Of a DNA stretch of 45,662 bases, positions 1 to 7,098 are shown in pieces. The number at the start of each line of letters is the position of its first letter. Position 1 is the stretch's first letter. Both the position numbers and the translations under genes were made by a program. The DNA comes from Colimorpha sp045597845 (GTDB taxonomy: Bacteria; Bacteroidota; Bacteroidia; Bacteroidales; P3). The notes under the pieces are model-generated. The model did no database searches. It was not told the origin of the DNA and was given only the letters and a program-made list of their open reading frames with translations. The stretch spans positions 1 through 45,662 of the forward strand of contig JAZLKZ010000017.1 of assembly GCA_045597845.1 (NCBI GenBank), given 5' to 3'.

Positions 1-76
1 TATTCCTTTTTCATATCTAAATGATTGGAAACCACAAAGATACGAAATAATATCCAATTAACCTACTGATTATCAA

Positions 77-235
77 TTATTTATGTATTTTTTTTGATCC
101 ACATAGAATACTTTTTGATTCATTTTTAAACAGCTTCTTAAACAGCTTCTTAGGTAAGATGCTCACAGCCTGAACTTCCCATGTAATGAGACTTAAAGCG
201 CAGAGGCCGGCGAATAAGAAATTCTTTTGTTTCAT
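77..235 (-). CDS. Small secreted cationic peptide, function unknown
   Basis: A 52-residue frame starting at the ATG at 235. It opens with a signal-peptide-like stretch (MKQKNF, then a hydrophobic run ending near VQA at residues 20-23). The remainder is lysine-rich and contains the duplicated motif KKLFKKLFK, encoded by a short direct repeat (acagcttctta twice, near 131-152). One cysteine is present. The upstream frame is open for another 41 codons but these look non-coding. No clear ribosome site is visible, which is normal in this phylum. I do not recognise a family. A secreted amphipathic peptide would fit the composition, but this is inference, and the frame could also be spurious. Confidence 0.35.
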   Translation of the reverse strand: MKQKNFLFAGLCALSLITWEVQAVSILPKKLFKKLFKNESKSILCGSKKIHK

Positions 236-262
236 AATTACTTGTATTTTGCGTTTGACAAA

Positions 263-345
263 CAGTTTTTTATGACAACTGTCATGTAAAAACTCATGGT
301 GCAATAATAACAATTCGGATACACGTATAAAACGCCATCCGAATT
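263..345. other. Two inverted repeats in the spacer ahead of the small peptide
   Basis: About 263-296 forms an imperfect hairpin built on ATGAC/GTCAT with flanking AGTTTTT/AAAAACT. At 312-320 and 337-345 there is a perfect 9-bp inverted repeat AATTCGGAT/ATCCGAATT followed by T5 on the plus strand. They could be an operator and a terminator-like hairpin. The motif CATCCGAA recurs near 401. Nothing else is visible between 236 and 467. Confidence 0.3.
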
Positions 346-467
346 TTTGCTGTTGCACATTGTTGTCAATTATCTTTACAACAAATAGTTATGATTTCCC
401 CCATCCGAACTTTTTTTGGATGAAATCCAAATCCAAAGCGCAAAAAAACCATGATTCAGGATGGATA

Positions 468-2144
468 TCACAGTTTATTATCCACTACCTTCTTGCGAAC
501 CTTCGTGCGGAGCTTATCGAGCACACTTGTGCTGATGCCTAACAATGCTGCCTCTTCCAATCGTGACAACTTGCAACGCGACAACATGTAAACACGCCGC
601 TCCATTTCATCCATATTTGGATATTTCAGTTCTATTGTTTCCCAAAGACCAGGATAAAGCGCATCCAGAACTTCTTTTACGGCTTCCCAGTGCTCACTCC
701 CACCAAACACTTCTATCTCCAAATCTTTAAGAGCAATCTTGTCTTTCGGGTTTTTCATACTATAATCAAGCTTTTGCATGGCCTTAAATCTTGCGAATAG
801 CATATCCGATAATTGTCGTGTTGCATCTATAGCTTTCTTTTCTTGCGCCATATTGCTTTCAACCAATGCCTTATTCTGCTGCATAAAGTGAAACAAGTTA
901 GCGTTTGCTTCTGCCTCTTTCTTGTTTCTTTGGGAAGAACGATACAAGAATAAGGCCATGATACAAAGCAACATCACAATGCCCAAAGCAATGATAAGTT
1001 GTAACTGGGATTGTTTTCGGTTCATCTCGTTTTTCAGACTTTCATAGTCATATTGCCGTTGGGTACGATAAATGGCATTCTCTTGTCGCTGAAGCATTAC
1101 GTCATACATTAACTTTTCATGTTTTTCACGGTACTGCAAAGCCAAAGATGCATCATTTTGACTTTCTGCCAAATGAGATAAAGCTCCGTATGCAGAGGCT
1201 AATGTTTCCTTTCTTACATTAATGGAGGGCAGAAGGGGTTCCATTTGTTTATAATATTTAGCGGCAGAATCCACTTCTTGCATCTTGAAATATACCTTGC
1301 CTACATTTAAAAATAACATGAGGCGTTCGACAGTGTCAGAACAAGGAATCTCCATCATTTTATTTAAAGATTCTACTGCTTGCTCATATTTTCCTTGACT
1401 GCGGTAAAGAACAGAAAAATTGTTGCATATTCTACGCTTTACTTTATCTGAGTTCCCTATTTTTGCATAAAGAAGACTTCGTTGGAGGCAAAACTGTGCG
1501 CTGTCATATTGTCTCAACAAAATATTAACTACCGCCATGCTGTTTTCAATTGTAGCAAGAGCGACATATCGATTTCCAAAATACCCTTCAGAAGACATTA
1601 ACAAATTCATGGCTTCTTGTTCCATACCATCGTCAATGAGATTTTTTCCCATCCAATATTCTGCCATCGCCACGGTAAGGCTGTCGTCCACCATTTTACC
1701 ATATTCCTCCGCCCCCTTGAACGACCGCATGGCGGCCTCTTTCTCGTCATAATGCTGCTGCACAAAGCCGCTGTAAAGGGCGGCGTGGGCGGCCTTGCCG
1801 TATTGCTTCTTGCGGGCATAATAGGCAGCGGCACGCTCCAACTCGGGGCTGGTGGAGAGGTTGGCGTGGTCGTCGAAGAAATCGTCGTCCATGATGGGGG
1901 AGATTTCCTGCCCATGGTCGCCAAACAGGGCCTCTGCCTGCAACAGGGCCATGTCCATGCGCTCACGCTCGCTGAAGCTCGCGGGCATGCGCAACACGCT
2001 GTCGATCAATCGAACGGCGCTGTCGGGCAAGGTATCGGCCAAGCGGTCGGCACGCTTCACCATGCGGCGCGCCTCGCGCGTGGTGGTGTCGCAGGCCGAC
2101 AAGGCCAACAAAAACAATAATACTATCCAACAGGATCGTTTCAT
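468..2144 (-). CDS. Membrane-anchored TPR lipoprotein with C-terminal cytoplasmic helix-turn-helix-like tail
   Basis: 558 residues. The start ATG at 2144 follows a promoter box by five bases. Residues 1-18 are a lipoprotein signal ending in the lipobox LSAC. Residues about 25-370 are helical TPR-like repeats (for example YDSAQFCLQRSLLYAKIG and QGKYEQAVESLNKM). A charged stretch leads to one transmembrane helix near 385-405 (LQLIIALGIVMLLCIMALFL). The last ~100 residues are a coiled stretch and a basic region (LSRLEEAALLGISTSVLDKLRTKVRKK) resembling the helix-turn-helix tail of the Bacteroidetes TPR regulator family. Such proteins are thought to sense in the periplasm and act in the cytoplasm; that role is inferred. 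The 5' third (about 1700-2144) is much richer in GC than the rest. The last gene in the window is a shortened relative. Confidence 0.75.
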   Translation of the reverse strand: MKRSCWIVLLFLLALSACDTTTREARRMVKRADRLADTLPDSAVRLIDSVLRMPASFSERERMDMALLQAEALFGDHGQEISPIMDDDFFDDHANLSTSPELERAAAYYARKKQYGKAAHAALYSGFVQQHYDEKEAAMRSFKGAEEYGKMVDDSLTVAMAEYWMGKNLIDDGMEQEAMNLLMSSEGYFGNRYVALATIENSMAVVNILLRQYDSAQFCLQRSLLYAKIGNSDKVKRRICNNFSVLYRSQGKYEQAVESLNKMMEIPCSDTVERLMLFLNVGKVYFKMQEVDSAAKYYKQMEPLLPSINVRKETLASAYGALSHLAESQNDASLALQYREKHEKLMYDVMLQRQENAIYRTQRQYDYESLKNEMNRKQSQLQLIIALGIVMLLCIMALFLYRSSQRNKKEAEANANLFHFMQQNKALVESNMAQEKKAIDATRQLSDMLFARFKAMQKLDYSMKNPKDKIALKDLEIEVFGGSEHWEAVKEVLDALYPGLWETIELKYPNMDEMERRVYMLSRCKLSRLEEAALLGISTSVLDKLRTKVRKKVVDNKL

Positions 2145-2149
2145 GCCTG

Positions 2150-2157
2150 CAAAAATA
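2150..2157 (-). promoter_or_regulatory. -7 promoter box TATTTTTG for the TPR lipoprotein
   Basis: TATTTTTG on the minus strand matches the Bacteroidota -7 consensus TAnnTTTG. Only five bases separate it from the ATG at 2144, so the transcript should have almost no leader. Confidence 0.6.
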
Positions 2158-2190
2158 ACACAAAAAAAAGGAATTCCGAAGAATTCCTTT
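2158..2190 (-). terminator. Intrinsic terminator of the Sel1 lipoprotein gene
   Basis: On the minus strand a perfect 10-bp stem AAAGGAATTC/GAATTCCTTT (2167-2190) closes a TTCG tetraloop. It is followed by a run of eight T counting those in the stem. It sits right after the Sel1 gene stop and directly abuts the promoter of the next gene. Confidence 0.85.
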
Positions 2191-2196
2191 ATTGGG

Positions 2197-3123
2197 TTAT
2201 TCCTTGAAATACCTGTCCAAGAACTCCTGCGCGCCTTCCATGCCGCCGTCGCGAGCCTTGGTCATCAGCAGTTTGGCATAGGTCTGGTCTTGCTGCACAC
2301 CCTCACCTGTGTAATAGAGGACTCCCAAGCGAAACTGTGCGCTGCTCACCCCTTTTTCCGAGGCGGGTCCATAGTATTCTATGGCCTTTTTCAGGTCTTT
2401 CTCCACGCCGAGACCGAAGAAATAACAGTCGCCCATCTGCGCCATGGCAAAGGCATTGCCGGCATCGGCGGCATCGTTCCACCATTTCACGGCTTTTTGT
2501 GTGTCTTGCTCGGTACCCATGCCGTAAAAATAGCAGTTGCCAACATTAAGCATGGCCTGGTCGTCTTTAACGGCCGCACCTTTCAGATATAACTCGAAAG
2601 CCTTATTCGCATTGGCCGTCACGCCGATGCCAGAACGGTAGAAATTGCCCAGAGAGTTGTAGGCAGGACCATTATTTTGGTCAGCCGCCTTCTGGTACCA
2701 CGCCAAGGCCTCCTTTGCGTTCTCTTCCACGCCCCAGCCCTTCTCGTAACACACGCCATAAGCATATTGAAATTGGGCATCGCCATGCTCGGCCTTGTAA
2801 CGGATGGAGTCGATCTGCGAAGCTACACGATCGCCTACCGATTGTCCAGCATTGTTGAGCTGGCTGAAGTCAAGCGGCATGCCTTCTTCCATCTTCAACA
2901 CAGGTCCATTCGGGTCGCCCATGGCGGTAGGATCCACACCACCTTTCTCGGGGACTATGACTTGCTGCACCGGAGCCACTGGCACACCCGGGAAGACATA
3001 CGGCTCTTTCGTTGTGTCGTTGGTAGTGCTGGTCGAGGGGACTTGGGAGTTGTTGTCGTTCTGTCCGCAGGCCGTCAGCAACAACGCTGCGGAAAATATC
3101 AAAAGGAGTTTCTTCATTTTCAT
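2197..3123 (-). CDS. Sel1-repeat lipoprotein
   Basis: 308 residues from the ATG at 3123 (a second ATG two codons on is also possible). Lipoprotein signal with lipobox LTAC (Cys19), then a Thr/Asn/Ser-rich linker to about residue 110. About five Sel1-type repeats follow, each with the AxxxLGxxYxxGxGVxxDxxKAxxWYxxAA pattern (for example YAYGVCYEKGWGVEENAKEA and MGDCYFFGLGVEKDLKKA). Sel1 repeats are alpha/alpha scaffolds for protein binding. The protein is presumably tethered to the periplasmic or outer-membrane face. The specific partner is unknown. It has its own promoter and a strong terminator, so it is probably a single-gene unit. Confidence 0.85.
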   Translation of the reverse strand: MKMKKLLLIFSAALLLTACGQNDNNSQVPSTSTTNDTTKEPYVFPGVPVAPVQQVIVPEKGGVDPTAMGDPNGPVLKMEEGMPLDFSQLNNAGQSVGDRVASQIDSIRYKAEHGDAQFQYAYGVCYEKGWGVEENAKEALAWYQKAADQNNGPAYNSLGNFYRSGIGVTANANKAFELYLKGAAVKDDQAMLNVGNCYFYGMGTEQDTQKAVKWWNDAADAGNAFAMAQMGDCYFFGLGVEKDLKKAIEYYGPASEKGVSSAQFRLGVLYYTGEGVQQDQTYAKLLMTKARDGGMEGAQEFLDRYFKE

Positions 3124-3138
3124 TTAGGTTTGAGCTCG

Positions 3139-3146
3139 CAAAAATA
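3139..3146 (-). promoter_or_regulatory. -7 promoter box for the Sel1 gene
   Basis: TATTTTTG on the minus strand, 15 bases upstream of the ATG at 3123. Confidence 0.55.
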
Positions 3147-3158
3147 CATAATTTTTCG

Positions 3159-3400
3159 CACGCAGAAATCGCAGAAGTTTATGAAGCGCATAGCGACGCG
3201 TATTTATGCACGCAGAATCCGCAGAACTTTGTGAAGCGCGAAGCGACGCGTATTTGTGCACGCAGAAATCGTAGATTCAACGAAGTTAATGCGCTGAACT
3301 TTATGAAGCGCGAAGCGACGCAAAAAAATGCGTCCGGCAGGCTTCTGCGCATTCAGCGAATTCTGCGTGAAATATTCTAATCCGGCAGGTTCTGCGTGCA
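3159..3400. repeat. Cluster of tandem CACGCAGAA-type palindromic repeats
   Basis: This 300-bp gene-free gap is filled by three head-to-tail copies (from about 3159, 3205 and 3259) of a unit of about 50 bp. Each begins CACGCAGAA and carries TATGAAGCG or TGTGAAGCG followed by AGCGACGC. Inverted copies of the end (TTCTGCGTG near 3361, TTCTGCGTG near 3390) close the cluster. The units share the ends of the single complete element at 6999-7085. It lies between the tail of the TonB receptor gene and the Sel1 promoter. A 65-residue frame across it is a by-product of the repeat. Confidence 0.85.
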
Positions 3401-3427
3401 ATAGTCAATTTCCTTGGCGTGATCCAA

Positions 3428-5665
3428 TCACTTCACCGAGAACCTCACGCCCAAATAGGCTCGGATGCCAGAAAGCGGTCCCCAAACCATGGAAGCATCG
3501 AAATCCTCGCTGTTCGGGTTGTCGGCCGAGATGATGGGATAGTTTTGCTTGTAGTTGGTCAAGTTTTCGCCGCCGACATAGAGCTCCCAGCACTTGCCCA
3601 ACTTCTTGGTGACCTGTGCATTCATGATGACATAGAAAGGCGAGCGCTCGATGTTCTGACCGTTGGCCACGGCAGTAGCGTTGCCGCTCAAGTCGGGCAC
3701 GCGGCTGTCGCCGTTGAACTGCGTCGTAAAGTCGAACTGCCAGGTACCAGGGGCATACGACATTGTCACCAAGCCTTTGTAGCGGTTGACGAAAGGCTTC
3801 TCGCGCAGCGTGTCGTTGATGGTCATCTTCACATCGTTGTAGCGGAAGGCCAAGGTCAGGTCGAAGTCTTTGAAGATCTCGCAGTTGGCCTCGATTTGGG
3901 CGCTGTTTGAGTATGACTTGCCGTTGAGGTTGTAGATGCGAATCTGGTGGGCGTCGGCATCGCGATCGAGGACGATTTGGTTGATGAAGTCGGTGCGGTA
4001 GAAGTCGGCTTGGAGGACAATCTCACGCCAGCCGATGTCGATGCCTTTGGTCAGGTTGATACCGTAATTCCAGGCCTCTTCCATCTTGGGCGTGTCTATG
4101 AAACGAATCATCCTCGATGAAGCCAGCATAGTGGAGTTTTCAGCCAAGATGTTGGGGGAACGATAACCCTTGCCAGCAGAAAGGCGGACGGCAAATTCAT
4201 CGTGAGTTTTGAATCTCACGTGCAGGCGGGGCGTGTAGAGCATCTTTTGGTAATAGGTGTTATAGTCAGCACGGAAGCCAGCGATGATGTTCCAATGGTG
4301 ATCATCGGCAAAATTGTATTCCACAAAGGCTCCCGGAACTTGTTCGACACGTTGGAAAGTGCTGTCATTCAAATGTTCATCATATTTGTCGTAGGTATAA
4401 CTGGCACCTATGGAATAAGCGTGATGGTCATTCACGAGGTAGGAGTCAAACAACAGATTACCATAGTAAGAGAGTTGGTTGGCGTTATAGTCGGTCAGAC
4501 CATAATAGGAGTCCATCTTGTGGTAAGTCACCTGATGTTGCATTCCGAGGCTTGTGTCTTTACGGTCAAAATGGTAGCCGCCTTTGGCAAAGGCCTCATA
4601 GCGCTCGGTGTTGATGCCGATGCCATACAGATTGTAGCCTTCGTCAAGGCGATGCTCCGGATCGAAGTCCATTTGTCCGCCAAGTCGGGTTTCTTTCAAA
4701 GCCTTGAGGCCTAACTTACAACCGAAACGTCCCGTATGGGGGTGACTATAACGTAGGAAGACATTGTATTGTGTGGTCATCGGATCGTCAAGAAACGAGT
4801 CAGCGTTTTCATCCATTTTCATGTGGCTGTGACTCACATGGCCGAATAACATGATTCCGTCGTTCTTTCCCACTTTTACGCGACCGTTGAAGTTCAAGTC
4901 CGTCATCAACATCGAGTTGCCATAGAGGTTGACAAACACTTTCTCGCTCTTATCGGGCATTGGCTCTTTGTAGTCCACATTGATTTGTCCCGTAATGGAT
5001 TCGTAACCGTTTCTTACAGAAGATGTTCCTTTGGAGATCTGTATGCCATTCATCCAGTTACCAGGCACATAGTTAAGACCGAATGTCGAGGCCAAACCAC
5101 GGAAATTGGGGATGATTTCGGTCATCATCTGGGTGTAAATGCCGCTCAATCCAAGCAATTGAATCTGTTTGGCGCCCGTGACAGCGTCGCTATAGGCCAC
5201 ATCCACCGAGGCGTTGTTCTCGAAACTGCCTGCAAGAGTACAACAGGCGGCACGCTTCAGGTTTTCGGAAGTGATTTCCTGCACAGCGATGGCTTTGATT
5301 GGGTTGATGAAAGAGGCTTTTTGTCGAGCTGCAATCTCCACCTCGTTCAGCATATGGACGGCCTTGAATACATGGTCATAGTGCACTGGCTCCATCATGT
5401 GGTGGATGGTGTCGTTCTCATAACTGACACAGCTGAACACAAGGCAGCCGATGCGCTCATGTAGCGGGATCTTGTAGTGTCCGTTAGCGTCGGTCACCGT
5501 GCCTTCGTTGACGATCTTCCAATACACGTTCACGCCTGGCAGTGGCGTGCGTTGACCGTTTTCGGCCTCTTCATATACCGTGCCTTCGATGAATCCCTGC
5601 GCAAAGGCTGTGGAGACGAAGGCGAATAATAATAGCGTTATTAGGGTGAGTTGTTTGGTTTTCAT
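3428..5665 (-). CDS. TonB-dependent outer-membrane receptor, probably for a metal or metal chelate
   Basis: 745 residues from the ATG at 5665, chosen because a signal peptide follows at once (MKTKQLTLITLLLFAF...AFAQ). The frame is open 54 codons further but that part is a palindromic repeat. Residues about 22-110 form the carboxypeptidase-regulatory-like domain common in Bacteroidota receptors (GTVYEE...NGHYKIPL). The plug follows, with a Cys-Cys pair (KRAACCTLAGSFE) and GNWMNGIQISKGTSSVRNGYESITG. A 22-strand barrel runs to the end, finishing in an aromatic strand (RAYLGVRFSVK). Histidine- and methionine-rich loops (FGHVSHSHMKMDEN) and the HYC_CC_PP gene just upstream suggest a metal substrate such as copper. 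The substrate is inference. Confidence 0.85.
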   Translation of the reverse strand: MKTKQLTLITLLLFAFVSTAFAQGFIEGTVYEEAENGQRTPLPGVNVYWKIVNEGTVTDANGHYKIPLHERIGCLVFSCVSYENDTIHHMMEPVHYDHVFKAVHMLNEVEIAARQKASFINPIKAIAVQEITSENLKRAACCTLAGSFENNASVDVAYSDAVTGAKQIQLLGLSGIYTQMMTEIIPNFRGLASTFGLNYVPGNWMNGIQISKGTSSVRNGYESITGQINVDYKEPMPDKSEKVFVNLYGNSMLMTDLNFNGRVKVGKNDGIMLFGHVSHSHMKMDENADSFLDDPMTTQYNVFLRYSHPHTGRFGCKLGLKALKETRLGGQMDFDPEHRLDEGYNLYGIGINTERYEAFAKGGYHFDRKDTSLGMQHQVTYHKMDSYYGLTDYNANQLSYYGNLLFDSYLVNDHHAYSIGASYTYDKYDEHLNDSTFQRVEQVPGAFVEYNFADDHHWNIIAGFRADYNTYYQKMLYTPRLHVRFKTHDEFAVRLSAGKGYRSPNILAENSTMLASSRMIRFIDTPKMEEAWNYGINLTKGIDIGWREIVLQADFYRTDFINQIVLDRDADAHQIRIYNLNGKSYSNSAQIEANCEIFKDFDLTLAFRYNDVKMTINDTLREKPFVNRYKGLVTMSYAPGTWQFDFTTQFNGDSRVPDLSGNATAVANGQNIERSPFYVIMNAQVTKKLGKCWELYVGGENLTNYKQNYPIISADNPNSEDFDASMVWGPLSGIRAYLGVRFSVK

Positions 5666-5704
5666 ATTGATACTGTTTATGATGTTGTATGTGCGTTCTT
5701 TAGA

Positions 5705-5790
5705 CGTCATTGCGGGCTTGACCCGCAATCTCATCTGCATTAGAGACAACCTCTCGCCTAGGAGATTGCGGATGTTCCTCCGCAATGACG
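5705..5790. repeat. CGTCATTGCGG-type palindromic element
   Basis: Perfect 11-bp terminal inverted repeats CGTCATTGCGG (5705-5715) and CCGCAATGACG (5780-5790) enclose nested palindromes (CGGGCTTGACCCG, and GCAATCTC/GAGATTGC). The same family occurs at 22247-22338. It sits between the HYC_CC_PP gene and the TonB receptor gene. Confidence 0.85.
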
Positions 5791-5836
5791 GTAAGGCTCG
5801 GGGCACACGTTCCCGGTCTCGTGTCAAGGAGGATTA

Positions 5837-6301
5837 TCAGAAAACCAAAGGATTAAGCTTCAGCGAAGAAATAAATACAATCCGCTCTCGACCAGAAAGA
5901 AACTTGAGCGTCTTTCTCTGAAATAATGGGTTGAAAACCACTTGAACCTGATTATACAAATCAGTTAAGTCGAGATGCGGCAAGACAATGGATTGCAGGT
6001 TGACAATCAAGTGTTTGTCAGGCGAAAAAACGAAGTTGTCGGTGAATTGTACCTTGCTGTCGAAGTCGTCACAGCAACATTTGGCGTTGAAATGCACAAC
6101 ATCGAGCGGCAAAGAGGCTTCCATTTCATGTTCATGATCGTGTCCCAAACAATGCACACAATCCGCGGCAGCATCGCCGAAACTGCCCATCATGTGATGG
6201 TCTTCGGTGCAATAGTGGAACTTCACATCCCATCCAGCAGAGATGAACAGCACCACAAGGGCCATTAAAAGGGAGCCGATTTGCAACAATCGCTTTTTCA
6301 T
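5837..6301 (-). CDS. HYC_CC_PP-type small metal-binding exported protein
   Basis: 154 residues from the ATG at 6301; the ~100 codons open upstream overlap the divergent nitroreductase gene and are not credible. An N-terminal hydrophobic segment (LLMALVVLFISAGWDV) serves as signal or anchor. It is followed by HYC (FHYCTEDHH), a Cys/His cluster (CVHCLGHDHEHEME) and a CCC triplet (FNAKCCCDDFDS). These match what I recall of the HYC_CC_PP family, usually encoded just before a TonB receptor. The Cys/His clusters suggest binding of copper or zinc; this is inference. It is probably co-transcribed with the receptor, with a palindromic repeat in the 171-bp gap. Confidence 0.7.
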   Translation of the reverse strand: MKKRLLQIGSLLMALVVLFISAGWDVKFHYCTEDHHMMGSFGDAAADCVHCLGHDHEHEMEASLPLDVVHFNAKCCCDDFDSKVQFTDNFVFSPDKHLIVNLQSIVLPHLDLTDLYNQVQVVFNPLFQRKTLKFLSGRERIVFISSLKLNPLVF

Positions 6302-6305
6302 GCCG

Positions 6306-6313
6306 CAAAAGTA
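6306..6313 (-). promoter_or_regulatory. -7 promoter box TACTTTTG for the HYC_CC_PP/TonB receptor unit
   Basis: TACTTTTG on the minus strand ends only four bases before the ATG at 6301, predicting a leaderless or nearly leaderless transcript. A plus-strand box (TATTTTCG, 6325-6332, one mismatch) serves the divergent nitroreductase. Confidence 0.5.
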
Positions 6314-6349
6314 AGGATTTTTTGTATTTTCGCAGCAAAATTCAGAATT

Positions 6350-6991
6350 ATGGCCGACGGATACCTGGAAAAACGCTATGAGGAAGTCTTTGGCAAGGGT
6401 GCCAAGAAGACAATAGTAAAACACACCTCGATTGAAACCCTTATGGAGAAAAACCGCAGTTATCGCGGTTATGACCAAAGCTTTGAGGTGAAGCGCGACA
6501 TGCTGGAACGCATCGTGGCAGTGAACACAAAGATTGCCTCGGCGAAAAACCAACAAGTGCTTCGCTTCAAGATGGTGACCAAAGAAACGGGGGCCGACAT
6601 CATCGTGCAAAACATGAAATTGGGTGGTTTGTTACCCGAACTGCACCTCCCCTTCCCCGGCACGGAACCTGAAGCTTTCATCATCATTTGCAGCACCATC
6701 CCTGAAAACAAGTTTGTGGACATCGACCTGGGTATTGCAGCACAAAGCATGTTGCTGAAAGCCACTGACATGGGATTGAACGGCATCATGATTGGCGCTT
6801 TCAACAAGGCGAAGATCACCGAAGCCTTTAATTTGCCTTACGAGCCACTTTTGATTTTGGCCATCGGCAAGGGCAACGAGAAAATCAAGTTGCAACCTGT
6901 GGATGCAGGCGACAAACTGGCGTATTACCGCGATGAAAACGGTGTGCAGTTTGTGCCTAAGATCCGTTGGGAACAATTGATTATTGAATAA
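6350..6991 (+). CDS. Nitroreductase family protein
   Basis: 213 residues from the ATG at 6350, chosen because MADGYLEKRYEEVF is the normal family start and the 23 open codons before it contain the promoter. The FMN-binding signature of the nitroreductase fold is visible near residues 35-70 (NRSYRGYDQSFEVKRDMLER, then ASAKNQQVLRFKMV). The second half has DLGIAAQSMLLKATDMGLNG and a C-terminal ILAIGKGNEK strand. It is a cytoplasmic FMN-dependent NAD(P)H oxidoreductase; the substrate cannot be read from sequence. It stands alone between the divergent HYC_CC_PP unit and a palindromic element. Confidence 0.85.
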   Translation: MADGYLEKRYEEVFGKGAKKTIVKHTSIETLMEKNRSYRGYDQSFEVKRDMLERIVAVNTKIASAKNQQVLRFKMVTKETGADIIVQNMKLGGLLPELHLPFPGTEPEAFIIICSTIPENKFVDIDLGIAAQSMLLKATDMGLNGIMIGAFNKAKITEAFNLPYEPLLILAIGKGNEKIKLQPVDAGDKLAYYRDENGVQFVPKIRWEQLIIE

Positions 6992-6998
6992 TATATCT

Positions 6999-7085
6999 CA
7001 CGCAGAATACGCAGAACTATGTGAATCGCTATGCGACGCCAAACATGCGTCTGATAGGTTCAACGAGTTCTGCGAATTCTGCGTG
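6999..7085. repeat. Complete CACGCAGAA-type palindromic element
   Basis: 87-bp element with 19-bp terminal inverted repeats, CACGCAGAATACGCAGAAC (6999-7017) and GTTCTGCGAATTCTGCGTG (7067-7085), one mismatch. The interior contains GTGAATCGCTATGCGACGC. It lies in the gap between two convergent genes (nitroreductase and blaR1) and may serve as their shared transcription stop. Confidence 0.9.
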
Positions 7086-7098
7086 AAAAACAAATACA

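Noticed and set aside
3159..3400. CRISPR array
   Set aside because: The repeated units are palindromic, imperfect and have no unique spacers of constant length; no cas genes are present.
3204..3401. 65-residue frame between the Sel1 and TonB receptor genes
   Set aside because: It translates the tandem palindromic units (repeated RFALHKV) and has no other support.
5837..6610. 257-residue version of the HYC_CC_PP protein
   Set aside because: The extra N-terminal part is antisense to the nitroreductase gene and precedes the promoter box; the ATG at 6301 is directly followed by a signal segment.
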